Shown: piece by piece, positions 8,922 through 17,504 of the stretch
Layout of the letters: every line of letters starts with the position of its first letter
How positions within the stretch are numbered: position 1 is the first letter of the stretch
Origin: CAYVBJ01 sp964415185
GTDB lineage: Bacteria > Bacteroidota > Rhodothermia > Balneolales > Balneolaceae
Direction: 5' to 3'
Length of the DNA stretch: 25,514 bases
Assembly (NCBI GenBank): GCA_964415185.1
Contig: CAYPZI010000034.1
Span: 1-25,514 of the forward strand
Translations under genes and position numbers: made by a program
The notes under the pieces: model-generated
Seen by the model: the letters and a program-made list of their open reading frames with translations, nothing else
Told to the model about the DNA's origin: nothing
Databases searched by the model: none

Positions 8922-9308
8922 TTAAATTTCATTTGATGATTTGAGCTCTGTGAAATCCCAATCCAGGGTTCCTTTTTTAAGAGTATAAATGAGCCCTATA
9001 AATAACACTGCTATAAAAAATATCATCGCGAAAAACGTTCCGGTATCGAAACTTAAAAAACGAACCGCCCATGGATAAATAAACACGACTTCAAGATCAA
9101 AAATGATAAATTCCATCGCAACCAGGTAAAATGCAATTGAATATCGTGAACGCGCTTCACCTACCGGATCCATTCCACTTTCATATGGATTCAGTTTGTT
9201 CCTGTTCGGACGGTGAGGCCCAAGAATTCTTGAGAGCGTCATCAACACAAAAGCAAGTACAATTGTTATGATGACTAACACTAAAATGGGTATATAATTT
9301 TCAATCAT
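8922..9308 (-). CDS. nuoA: NADH-quinone oxidoreductase subunit A
   Basis: This 128-residue membrane subunit has three hydrophobic helices (about residues 5-27, 63-83 and 88-110). The loop between helices 1 and 2 carries the family motif NPYESGMDPVGEARSRYSIA, with Ser where many homologues (YECG) have Cys, followed by FYLVAMEFIIFDLEVVF. It sits at the junction of the peripheral and membrane arms. As the first gene of the nuoA-H operon it probably carries the promoter just upstream. The ATG at 9308 (complement) directly precedes a hydrophobic helix, as usual for NuoA. Confidence 0.96.
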   Translation of the reverse strand: MIENYIPILVLVIITIVLAFVLMTLSRILGPHRPNRNKLNPYESGMDPVGEARSRYSIAFYLVAMEFIIFDLEVVFIYPWAVRFLSFDTGTFFAMIFFIAVLFIGLIYTLKKGTLDWDFTELKSSNEI

Positions 9309-9327
9309 GCGAAATTATTTTAAGAAA

Positions 9328-9358
9328 CAAAATTACCGTCAATGAATTCAAATATCAA
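9328..9358 (-). promoter_or_regulatory. Candidate Bacteroidota-type promoter of the nuo operon
   Basis: Read on the minus strand, TAATTTTG (9335-9328) matches the TAnnTTTG box seen at about -7 in Bacteroidota housekeeping promoters. A TTG (9358-9356) lies 20 bases upstream, at the usual distance for the -33 element. Transcription would start about 10-15 bases before the nuoA ATG. The match is short in AT-rich DNA, so this remains a prediction. Confidence 0.35.
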
Positions 9359-9520
9359 TGTTGAAATTAAACGAATATAGCGTTTCTGGAATGCAATATT
9401 GTACTCTGCCGGTAAAAAATCATTATTTAGATTGATTTTAAATGTCGAATAAAATTAAGGAAACGATTTTTCAATTATAAGGATTTATTGAGTTGAATTA
9501 TAAATCATTTACAATCACAT

Positions 9521-10423
9521 ATGGTTCTTTTGTTTACGGTTATTGCCCTGATTTCTTTCACAGCTCCCGATTCAACAGATTCGGCGGAAAAATTTAATGA
9601 CTACCGGGAAAATCTTGAAGAGGGGATTCATGCTTTTTACAAAGCCGACTGGCCTGAAGCGCGAAGTTATTTTGAGTATTTGAAAAAACAGTATCCCGAT
9701 GATCCGAGAGCTTACTTTTTTGATTCTATGCTACCATTCTGGAGCTATTTTTTTGTTCACAGAAATGAATCCAATGCTTCCGATTTTATGAATGCTTCCG
9801 AATCGGCTATTGAAATAAGCAGACAGTTTCTGAAAGAAAATCCATCTGATACAACATCTGTTATGTTACTTAGCGGACTCTTTGGCTACAGGAGTCTTGT
9901 ATCTGCCGGTGAGGGCGAATATAAGGATGCCATTCAAAATGCAATTCAGGGGTTTGGCTTTACAAGGAAACTGCTTGCACTTGAGCAAATGAAAGAAGAA
10001 GCAAGAATCGGAAGAGGCTTGTTTTTGTTTATGGTTGGCAATGTACCTCGTGAATTAAAGTGGATGACCAACATGTTTGGCTTAAGCGGCGATAAATCAG
10101 CCGGCCTCAGAGAACTTGAGTTAGTTGCCAAATCAAAATCTTATGCCCGTTTTGATGCAAAGATGATACTTGCTTATCTATATCGCGGAGAGAAAAAATT
10201 TGAAAACACACTGGAACATCTCGATGAATTGCTTAAAGAGTTTCCCTCAAATTCCATTTTCCATTTTTTTAAAGCTGAAACTTTGGAAGAGATGGACAAA
10301 AAAGAACTTGCCGCTAACTCGTACAAGGAAGTAATCGAAATTGATCACGAATATTTTAAACCGCTTGTCGATGAAAGTAAAAAGAAACTCATTAATTTCA
10401 GTATGTTAGGTTACCTGAATTAG
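9521..10423 (+). CDS. TPR-containing protein, probably exported
   Basis: The 300-residue protein has a hydrophobic N-terminus (residues 2-14, then FTAPDS) resembling a signal peptide but without the usual positive charge. Two areas look like tetratricopeptide repeats: residues about 30-65 (EEGIHAFYKADWPEARSYFE) and 220-285, where paired helices such as AYLYRGEKKFENTLEHLDEL precede FPSN. The middle contains FGLSGDKSAGLRELE. I do not recognise a specific family; TPR proteins generally scaffold protein contacts. The start is uncertain: an AAGG site at 9479-9482 is better placed for a TTG at 9493 in another frame, which would supply the missing basic residue. It diverges from nuoA across 212 bases and is followed after 79 bases by a T9SS-secreted protein. 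Confidence 0.75.
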   Translation: MVLLFTVIALISFTAPDSTDSAEKFNDYRENLEEGIHAFYKADWPEARSYFEYLKKQYPDDPRAYFFDSMLPFWSYFFVHRNESNASDFMNASESAIEISRQFLKENPSDTTSVMLLSGLFGYRSLVSAGEGEYKDAIQNAIQGFGFTRKLLALEQMKEEARIGRGLFLFMVGNVPRELKWMTNMFGLSGDKSAGLRELELVAKSKSYARFDAKMILAYLYRGEKKFENTLEHLDELLKEFPSNSIFHFFKAETLEEMDKKELAANSYKEVIEIDHEYFKPLVDESKKKLINFSMLGYLN

Positions 10424-10502
10424 GGGAGAGATATTTTTTAATGTTTTTTGCCATAAAAATTTTCTTTCTTACCGGTTAGGAAACTACGATACAAAATCGT
10501 GT

Positions 10503-13037
10503 ATGGTGAATGAGTTACAGTTAGGTTACCAGAAATTTATTACGGCAGCAATCATAACTATTCTGCTCAAACTGTTTATAGCTCCTGCTGTTACGGGCCA
10601 AATTATAGTTAGTGATGTCGATTTTACCCGTATACTTTTTTCGGAAAACGAGGAATACACAGGATCGGGTATCCAGGTATTGAATCTTCATAATTTAAAA
10701 ATCTCCGGTAAACATGCATTTCTGACATCCGGTTATCGCTTCCCATGGAGTGAGTCAGTTGATGCGGCAAAGGGAGAAGCAAAACCCGTTTATAAAATCT
10801 CTGAAATTGACGGTATAACAGCTCTTGTTTTGGATTTAAATAAAGAGAAAAACGCTGTTTTTGGCACCTTCAAAATCAAAAATAATACAGAAAACCTGCT
10901 TGAAGGCTTTAGCTTGACCTTTAACTGGGCCGTTAAAGGGGAAAGTGAAATCAATTTGGTTTATACATACAAATCACCTTTTTCCGGGATGAAAACCGCA
11001 CAAACCACCGGCTCAGAATTGATACCGGAAGAAAGGAAAAATGGTATGATTTCAATACAAGAAAAAGTTTCAATAAATGATATACTTCTGAAGCCTGATG
11101 ATGAACTTACATTCAGAATAATTTTGAATTCAAATACAGATCATTCAGTAATTGGATTAGAAGGTATTGATGTTAAGCCTTCAATGTTTAAAAATGAGAA
11201 ATCCATAAATGCAGGTTCGGTTCTAATATCAGAAGTTTTGCCGGTAGTAGAAACGCCGGATGGTGAAATCCAGTTTATTGAGATTTATAACGCATCGAGT
11301 GACCCCATTTCTCTCAAAGGCATGGAGTTTGTTACTCAAAACTATACGGGGATGATAGAAAAGGATATTACGCTTGAGCCGCATCGTTTTTTCGTTGCAG
11401 GCAAGTCGGGCATCTCAAATTTATCTTTTCAATTTGACTACGAATTACAAGACCTGACTTTATCTCCGTCAGGGGGATCCCTGAAAATCGTTTATATGAA
11501 CCGTGAATTGGCAAAAGCTTCATACAATTCCATATCTGGCCTCAATTCATGGGAATTGACTGAATTTGCCGAAGCCTATGACGGGTACTCCGGTATGAAC
11601 TTTTTCAGAGAATCCGATGAATTGTTGACAGAAGGGATCAAGGCATCGCCTGGATACGCAGGTAAGAGCCTCAGAATTTTTACGTACTATTTAGACACCC
11701 ATGCGTGGTACCTGTTAAGTGCTCCGGGTACACTTGCCAACTCACTTAATAAAAATTTCAGATACCCACTCTACTCATTGAAGTACGAAGATGAACGGGA
11801 AGATTCTTTTTGGAATCCCGTTTCAATAAATGAAATTAATGATGGACAGACTGTATTATTCCACGTCTCAGAAGAATTCCCCGGTAACAAATTAACGGCA
11901 GTTGAAAACTCGTTGCAATCCGAATTTTACTATCATCCGGCTTCTAATTTACCGTTTTCAATTGCAGGCAATCCGTTTCCACATTCCATTACAACAGCAA
12001 ACCTGCAACTTGAAAACGGAGAATCGTTTTCAGGGGCAGTCCAGGTTTGGAATCCTCAGGATGAAACTTTTGAGGTAGTAAAAACCGGCAGCAGAGATTC
12101 AATTTCTGCCTGGCAGGGTTTTATTTATCAATCCAACAGTAGCGAGTCCGGCATTGTAGTAACAAAGAATCCCGGAAATACCGTTGACCAGAATTCGCCT
12201 TCCATCTCGTTTGGGCTTTCAGTGGGCAATGAGAGAGAATCACCGAATACAGACCGTGCTGCTACAGTTGAATTTGATTTGAGTCAGGGCTCAGAAAAAA
12301 ATAATTATCACAATAAATCTTTACCCAAATTTTTTCCGATATCAATCCATAATCAAAGTAACCGCGAAAATTTTGCACTGCTCTATATCACGGAAACAGA
12401 AAATTCTGCCCCAAAATCTTATTTGAAATTTATAAATCAACAGTCGCGGCCGGTTTCAGAATTTTATCTATCGGCATACTCTTCAAGCTTCGGGAGTAAT
12501 GGAACACTCAACTGGAATATGCAGAACATGAGCCAGGCAAGAGAAGAATTTATACTTCATGATATAAAAACCGGCGAGCAGTTAATCATGAATGATGAGG
12601 GCAGGTACACATTTACATTTGCCCAGGATGAAATCAACTTACTGCCAACAACAAGCAATACACCGGAATTGACTGTAATCGGGGAAAATAAAATTAAACC
12701 AAGATTTAGAGTTGAAATAAAATCTGTTCAAACGGAAAATATTATAAACGAATCGACAGGAGAAGAGATACCCGATAAAATCGTACTTGATCAAAACTAT
12801 CCGAACCCGTTTAACCCGGCAACAACAATCAGGTTTTATTTACCTGAACAGACAGCAGTAAAAATATCGGTGTTTAATATTGTTGGACAGAGAGTGGCTA
12901 CGCTGGTTGAAAACGTTTTATCCGAAGGTGACCATTCTATCACCTGGGATGCATCTGAAATGCCAAGCGGAATTTATATTGTGCAGCTTGAAACAGGAAA
13001 CAGGGTACTAACAAGAAAAATGACCCTTCTAAAGTGA
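10503..13037 (+). CDS. Large secreted protein with lamin-tail-like domain and T9SS type A sorting domain
   Basis: This 844-residue protein has an N-terminal signal peptide (Lys12, hydrophobic 13-32, probable cleavage after VTG before Q34). A beta-rich region follows, with a segment at about 237-330 resembling a lamin-tail domain (ISEVLPVVETPDGEIQFIEI, then YNASSDPISLKG). The middle (about 380-740) has no family I can name. The last 85 residues are a clear type A C-terminal sorting domain: NYPNPFNPATTIRFYLPE, VKISVFNIVGQRV, GDHSITWDASEMPSGIYIV, and terminal KMTLLK. Such domains direct export through the type IX secretion system, after which they are cleaved and the passenger is released or anchored at the surface. 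The substrate or partner is unknown. The start may be ATG 10503 or the adjoining GTG 10506. Confidence 0.88.
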   Translation: MVNELQLGYQKFITAAIITILLKLFIAPAVTGQIIVSDVDFTRILFSENEEYTGSGIQVLNLHNLKISGKHAFLTSGYRFPWSESVDAAKGEAKPVYKISEIDGITALVLDLNKEKNAVFGTFKIKNNTENLLEGFSLTFNWAVKGESEINLVYTYKSPFSGMKTAQTTGSELIPEERKNGMISIQEKVSINDILLKPDDELTFRIILNSNTDHSVIGLEGIDVKPSMFKNEKSINAGSVLISEVLPVVETPDGEIQFIEIYNASSDPISLKGMEFVTQNYTGMIEKDITLEPHRFFVAGKSGISNLSFQFDYELQDLTLSPSGGSLKIVYMNRELAKASYNSISGLNSWELTEFAEAYDGYSGMNFFRESDELLTEGIKASPGYAGKSLRIFTYYLDTHAWYLLSAPGTLANSLNKNFRYPLYSLKYEDEREDSFWNPVSINEINDGQTVLFHVSEEFPGNKLTAVENSLQSEFYYHPASNLPFSIAGNPFPHSITTANLQLENGESFSGAVQVWNPQDETFEVVKTGSRDSISAWQGFIYQSNSSESGIVVTKNPGNTVDQNSPSISFGLSVGNERESPNTDRAATVEFDLSQGSEKNNYHNKSLPKFFPISIHNQSNRENFALLYITETENSAPKSYLKFINQQSRPVSEFYLSAYSSSFGSNGTLNWNMQNMSQAREEFILHDIKTGEQLIMNDEGRYTFTFAQDEINLLPTTSNTPELTVIGENKIKPRFRVEIKSVQTENIINESTGEEIPDKIVLDQNYPNPFNPATTIRFYLPEQTAVKISVFNIVGQRVATLVENVLSEGDHSITWDASEMPSGIYIVQLETGNRVLTRKMTLLK

Positions 13038-13121
13038 ATTATTTTTGTGAAAATTATCATATTTATAAAAAAATTAACCTGTAAGAACGGAGTTATATTC
13101 AAAATTTTTTATGTTATAGCT

Positions 13122-13211
13122 AAGATCCGTAAGTCATCCCGAAGGTGTTCGGGATTCTCAGGTGAAGATCCGTTTAAATGATTAGAAACCAACAAGTCAT
13201 CCGATGACTTG
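13122..13211. repeat. Intergenic element: two interleaved direct repeats with a hairpin and a palindrome
   Basis: AAGATCCGT occurs at 13122-13130 and 13165-13173, and AAGTCATCC at 13131-13139 and 13194-13202. Between them TCCCGAA-GGTG-TTCGGGA (13137-13154) is a perfect 7-bp hairpin. The second AAGTCATCC lies in a 19-base near-perfect palindrome (13193-13211, 9-bp arms). No T tract follows, so a simple terminator is unlikely. The wording resembles short dispersed intergenic repeats that I associate with FCB genomes, but only one full copy lies in this window. Confidence 0.55.
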
Positions 13212-13275
13212 CGGGTATTGGGTTATAACTAACTTATCATCACTTTTTAATTAAAAATTTATATCTAAATCTAAA

Positions 13276-14091
13276 ATGCAGTTTAAAAAGGCTCAGGGTG
13301 TAACAATCCCTGAAATCGGATTGGGAACGTATAAGCTAATTGGCAAAGAGTGCAAAAATACAGTTCGTCAAGCTCTTGACATCGGGTACAGACACATTGA
13401 CACGGCCCAGATGTATAAAAATGAAAGAGAAATCGGAGAAGCCGTCAAAAAGTCCGGCATTGACAGAAGCAAATTATTTATTACTACCAAGACATGGTAC
13501 ACAAATCTTGAACATGACGATGTTTTGCATGCAACTGAAAACAGCCTGAAAGAATTACAAACTCCTTATGTAGACCTTCTCTTAATACACTGGCCAAATT
13601 CCCAGGTTTCTATCAGGGAAACATTTGAGGCTATGCTGCTTCTCAGGGATCAGGGAAAAGTACTGAACATCGGTGTGGCTAATTTTCCGCTATCGCTTCT
13701 GAAAGAGGTAATTGAAGAGTACAGGATTCCTCTGTTTACCGACCAGGTTGAATTTCATCCTTTTCTTGACCAGATAGATCTGCTTGATTATTCATACGAA
13801 CACGATTTTTTAATAACAGCTTATAGCCCGTTGGCACAAGGTGAAGCTGCAAGCCATGATAAACTAAAGCAAATAGGGGCAAATTATGGTAAAACCGCTG
13901 CACAAATTGCCTTAAGATGGCTGATTGAACAGGAAAATGTGATCGCTATACCGAAAGCATCTTCACAGGATCACTTGCGGGAAAATATTGATATATTTGA
14001 TTTTACGCTAAGCGATGAAGACTTTGAAGCAATTGACAATCTTGAAAAAAATAACAGGTATGTCAATCCAAGTTTTGCTCCCAAGTGGTAA
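13276..14091 (+). CDS. Aldo/keto reductase
   Basis: This 271-residue soluble NADPH-dependent oxidoreductase is of the AKR superfamily, closest in appearance to 2,5-diketo-D-gluconate reductase/AKR5-like enzymes. The catalytic tetrad is visible as D42 (HIDTAQMYKNE), Y47, K72 (ITTKTW) and H105 (LLLIHWP). The cofactor region IPKASSQDHLRENIDIFDF sits near the C-terminus. Family members reduce aldehydes and ketones of sugars or other carbonyls; the natural substrate cannot be read. It lies upstream of the GH97 gene on the same strand with a 151-base gap, so a shared role in sugar metabolism is possible but unproven. Confidence 0.93.
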   Translation: MQFKKAQGVTIPEIGLGTYKLIGKECKNTVRQALDIGYRHIDTAQMYKNEREIGEAVKKSGIDRSKLFITTKTWYTNLEHDDVLHATENSLKELQTPYVDLLLIHWPNSQVSIRETFEAMLLLRDQGKVLNIGVANFPLSLLKEVIEEYRIPLFTDQVEFHPFLDQIDLLDYSYEHDFLITAYSPLAQGEAASHDKLKQIGANYGKTAAQIALRWLIEQENVIAIPKASSQDHLRENIDIFDFTLSDEDFEAIDNLEKNNRYVNPSFAPKW

Positions 14092-14242
14092 ATAAATTGA
14101 CAGTTATTTCTTTTTGAACAAACAGGTTACCGTTTGCATTTTAATGGTAGCTTAGGAAATATGCACACCGGTTATTTCTCAATCTGTAAGAATTAGAAGG
14201 CCAGTAGTTTCATTTAAAAATTCCCAATAAATCCAATATGTC

Positions 14243-16366
14243 ATGGTAACTCACTATAATTTTTCAGCATTGCTTTGGATTGTATTTGCCATTTTTTTTA
14301 TTTCATCGTGCAATGGAGAGCAAAATACCAGAGTACAGTCGCCGGATGGTAATCTTGTGGTTAATTTCTATGTAAGTGATGAGGGGCAACCTTTTTATGC
14401 AGTTGAATACAATAACGAGCCTTTGATAGAACGATCGGGCCTCGGCTACTCTTTTGCGGATCAGCCTGATTTAAACAGTGATCTTGAAATCAGTGGAATA
14501 AACAGGGCATCGCACGATGAATCCTGGGAAACCGTTTGGGGCGAAGTTCGTGAAATTCGAAATAACTATAATGAAATGTTGGTGCTTTTAAGAGAAAGCA
14601 ACTTTCCAAACAGGGAGCTTGGGATTCGGTTCAGAGCGTATGATGACGGTTTGGGCTTCAGGTATGAATTGGATGCATCGGAAGGGGCAGACAGTATATT
14701 CGTAACAGATGAATTGACGGAGTTCAATCTTACTGCAGATCATACAACCTGGTGGATTCCGGCGGATCATGACAGTTATGAATATCTATATGAAACAACA
14801 CCTTTGAGTGAAATTGATGCATCAAAATACAGTGACGAGAATAACCGGGCCGACAGGCATATCGCCAATTTTAAGGCCGCCAATACACCGGTGACAATGA
14901 GAACTGAAAACGGCACTCACATCAGCCTTCACGAAGCCAATTTGACTGATTATGCTGATATGACCCTTGCCGTTCAGGATAATTTTATACTGAAATCCGA
15001 ACTGGTTCCCTGGAGTGACGGCATAGCTGTTAAGGCCGGAAACAGCTTGGAGTCGCCGTGGCGAACAATTCAGGTAGGTGATAACGCCGGTGAACTTATG
15101 ACATCCTACCTGACTTTGAATCTTAACGAGCCTAATAAATTGGATGATACCTCCTGGATAGAACCTATGAAGTACACGGGAATCTGGTGGGAAATGCATA
15201 TTGGAAAATCATCGTGGGGCCTTGGTGAGCTTGCAGAAGACTCATACAGCAGTGCGATAGGCGGACAGACCAATCACGGTGCAAATACGGATAATGCCAA
15301 ATCCTATATCGATTTTAATTCAGATGCAGGCATCAGAGGGTTGTTAATTGAGGGATGGAACACCGGATGGGAGTATTGGGGAACCGACAGCCTCGGCTTT
15401 TTTGATTTCACAACTCCATACCCGGATTTCGACATTGATGAAGTTGTTAATTATGCCAGGCAAAACGATGTGGCAATTATCGGGCATCATGAAACTTCTG
15501 GACAGGCTGCTCCCTATGAAACCAGGCTGGAGCCGGCCTTTCAGCTTTACAATGATCTGGGTATTAAATCCGTAAAAACCGGTTATGCCGGAGCCATTGT
15601 TCCAGCCGGTGAAAAACATCACGGGCAGTTTATGGTACGCCACTATCGAAAAGTTGTTGAAACTGCGGCCAAATACAATATCGCAATCAATGCGCATGAG
15701 CCAATAAAAGCTACCGGGATTCGCAGGACCTTGCCAAATATGATGACACGTGAGGGAGTGCGCGGTATGGAATACAATGCCTGGAGTGATGGCAACCCGC
15801 CGGAACATACAACTATTTTGCCATTTACACGCGGACTTGCAGGCCCAACTGACTACACCCCCGGTATATTTGATATTCTCTTTGATCAATACAGAGATGA
15901 AGAACGGGTCTATTCAACTCTTGCCAATCAACTCGCATTATATATTGTGATTTACAGTCCCATGCAAATGGCAGCCGACCTCCATGAAAATTACAGAGTG
16001 AATGGAGATTTTCACCCGGCATTTCAATTTATCCGGGAAGTAGCTGTCGACTGGGATCAAACAGTAGTACCCGCTGCTGAAATTGGAGAGTTTGCTGTAG
16101 TGGCAAGAAAAGAGAGAGGAGGAGAACGATGGTTCGTCGGAGCAATTACAGATGAAAATGCCAGGACTTTAAGTGTTGCATTGGAATTTCTGGAAGAAGG
16201 CCGCGGTTATACAGCTACAATATACAAAGACGGTGAGGATGCAAATTGGGAGACAAATCCTCTGTCCTACGAAATAGAGGATAGGACAGTAGACTCAGAA
16301 ACAGTACTTGAACTGTTGCTTGCCCCGGGAGGAGGGGCTGCCATTGAATTGCGTCCCCGTAATTAG
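14243..16366 (+). CDS. GH97 family alpha-glucosidase (SusB-like, inverting type), lipoprotein
   Basis: The 707-residue enzyme has a lipoprotein signal peptide ending in FISSC, with C23 the likely lipidated residue. This implies attachment to a membrane facing the periplasm. The N-terminal beta-sandwich (about 28-290) precedes a TIM barrel (about 300-600) and a C-terminal beta domain. Three glutamates stand out: E417 (GHHETS), E486 (NAHEPIKATG) and E510 (RGMEYNAW). With a uniform offset of 22 these match the catalytic E439, E508 and E532 that I recall for SusB, and E504 matches the Ca2+ ligand E526. This indicates the inverting alpha-glucosidase subgroup, not the retaining alpha-galactosidase subgroup. 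No SusC/SusD pair is seen nearby. It converges on the thioesterase gene with only 2 bases between stops. Confidence 0.93.
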   Translation: MVTHYNFSALLWIVFAIFFISSCNGEQNTRVQSPDGNLVVNFYVSDEGQPFYAVEYNNEPLIERSGLGYSFADQPDLNSDLEISGINRASHDESWETVWGEVREIRNNYNEMLVLLRESNFPNRELGIRFRAYDDGLGFRYELDASEGADSIFVTDELTEFNLTADHTTWWIPADHDSYEYLYETTPLSEIDASKYSDENNRADRHIANFKAANTPVTMRTENGTHISLHEANLTDYADMTLAVQDNFILKSELVPWSDGIAVKAGNSLESPWRTIQVGDNAGELMTSYLTLNLNEPNKLDDTSWIEPMKYTGIWWEMHIGKSSWGLGELAEDSYSSAIGGQTNHGANTDNAKSYIDFNSDAGIRGLLIEGWNTGWEYWGTDSLGFFDFTTPYPDFDIDEVVNYARQNDVAIIGHHETSGQAAPYETRLEPAFQLYNDLGIKSVKTGYAGAIVPAGEKHHGQFMVRHYRKVVETAAKYNIAINAHEPIKATGIRRTLPNMMTREGVRGMEYNAWSDGNPPEHTTILPFTRGLAGPTDYTPGIFDILFDQYRDEERVYSTLANQLALYIVIYSPMQMAADLHENYRVNGDFHPAFQFIREVAVDWDQTVVPAAEIGEFAVVARKERGGERWFVGAITDENARTLSVALEFLEEGRGYTATIYKDGEDANWETNPLSYEIEDRTVDSETVLELLLAPGGGAAIELRPRN

Positions 16367-16368
16367 AG

Positions 16369-17103
16369 TTAACTCCAAACTGTAATTGCTTCAGACAGGA
16401 TTTTCTCATCTTTGGAATGGGATATTTTATGAAAATAGATGTCATCTTGATTTTTGGCTGCAAGTGAATCAATTACCTGTCCCGGTAAGCCCTCAGCTTT
16501 GTAGGTGATTTTAACTTCTCTGCATTTTTTCTTTTCGGAAATTGCCGGCTTCAATGTATCCAGCATCCATCTCAGATACACGGTGTTATTTACATGTTTG
16601 TTTAAATCTAGATCTGAATATTGAGCCCTGAAAGTGCTTTTGATTTCCGGGCCTGAAGCCTGATTATATTTTAATTTTAATGAGCCTTCAAAAAGATTTT
16701 TATTAACCTCCTTGCAAATATTTTCAACTTCCATTGGTATTTTAACAGGCCTTTTGGATTTCAAGTTTACAATTATCCATTCCGTAACCGCTTCTCCAAT
16801 AATATTTTTTTGCCTGTCAAAAAGTTGAAAATCCCTGTAAGCTTTAAAACGATCGGCATTCGAAGGCCACGTATCAACCCTGATTTCATCTTTCCATCCC
16901 GGATAACGGTACATTTTTAAATGAAGTGATCTGAGGACCCATGTCAAATTATCTTTATTCAAAGTGTGAATATCAAAATTGAGGACATCTGCGTGATTTC
17001 CAGCCGTTTCCTGTAGTAAAACCAGAATTGAATCGAGCCTTGCCAGGCCGGTCATATCTGTTTCAAAGGCCCTGATTCGATACTTGTCGCTGTATTTGTG
17101 CAT
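16369..17103 (-). CDS. Acyl-ACP thioesterase
   Basis: This 244-residue protein is of the acyl-ACP thioesterase family, with two hotdog domains (about 1-130 and 150-244). It has DMTGLARLDSILVLLQETAG near the N-terminus and the active-site motif DLDLNKHVNNTVYLRWM, giving catalytic Asn168 and His170. The third catalytic position lies in the YKAEGLPG region, where some members have Cys; here I see Glu204. The enzyme releases free fatty acids from acyl carrier protein in the cytoplasm. It is a single gene, converging with the GH97 gene; 507 bases lie upstream before the next large gene. Confidence 0.9.
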   Translation of the reverse strand: MHKYSDKYRIRAFETDMTGLARLDSILVLLQETAGNHADVLNFDIHTLNKDNLTWVLRSLHLKMYRYPGWKDEIRVDTWPSNADRFKAYRDFQLFDRQKNIIGEAVTEWIIVNLKSKRPVKIPMEVENICKEVNKNLFEGSLKLKYNQASGPEIKSTFRAQYSDLDLNKHVNNTVYLRWMLDTLKPAISEKKKCREVKITYKAEGLPGQVIDSLAAKNQDDIYFHKISHSKDEKILSEAITVWS

Positions 17104-17354
17104 TTTCTTAATAGCTTCTTAACGCGTAATTATTATTTAGGTAAAGCAGTGAGTTTATAATCATTACGGTACTGAGGTGCTAATGTTTTAAATAATACAC
17201 AAACGGGAAATTCAATCGATAGTGATAAACTTTATAAATTTTTTACGTATTTAAAAGTAGGAGTGTTTTATAAATTGCATCTCATTTAATTATAGGAAAT
17301 AAGAATAAAATTACATTTCAGATTTTAAAAACGAAGTGAAAAAACTTTACAAAT

Positions 17355-17477
17355 ATGGAAATAACATCGGCTTTAATAACTATTCTTGTTTTATGGATGA
17401 TGGTACTAATATGCATGTGTATCGGCCTCGAAAATATTCCGGATAAAAACCTGATTCATAAAAAATCCGGGGGATAA
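17355..17477 (+). CDS. Possible small membrane protein, 40 residues
   Basis: An ATG at 17355 opens 40 codons ending in TAA. The product has one hydrophobic segment (about residues 4-24: TSALITILVLWMMVLICMC), an acidic/neutral short N-terminus and a basic C-terminal tail (DKNLIHKKSGG), as expected for a single-pass inner-membrane peptide with the tail in the cytoplasm. I do not recognise a family. The frame is free of stops only over this length, and the upstream ribosome site is weak, so chance is possible. The terminator-like element begins 27 bases after the stop, which fits a short transcription unit. Confidence 0.35.
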   Translation: MEITSALITILVLWMMVLICMCIGLENIPDKNLIHKKSGG

Positions 17478-17504
17478 ACTAAGCTTAGAATTGTGTCAGC
17501 TTTT

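Noticed and set aside
15344..15889. A 181-codon open frame antisense to the GH97 gene.
   Set aside because: It lies wholly within a well-supported enzyme gene, shows no family motif, and has the odd composition of a shadow frame.
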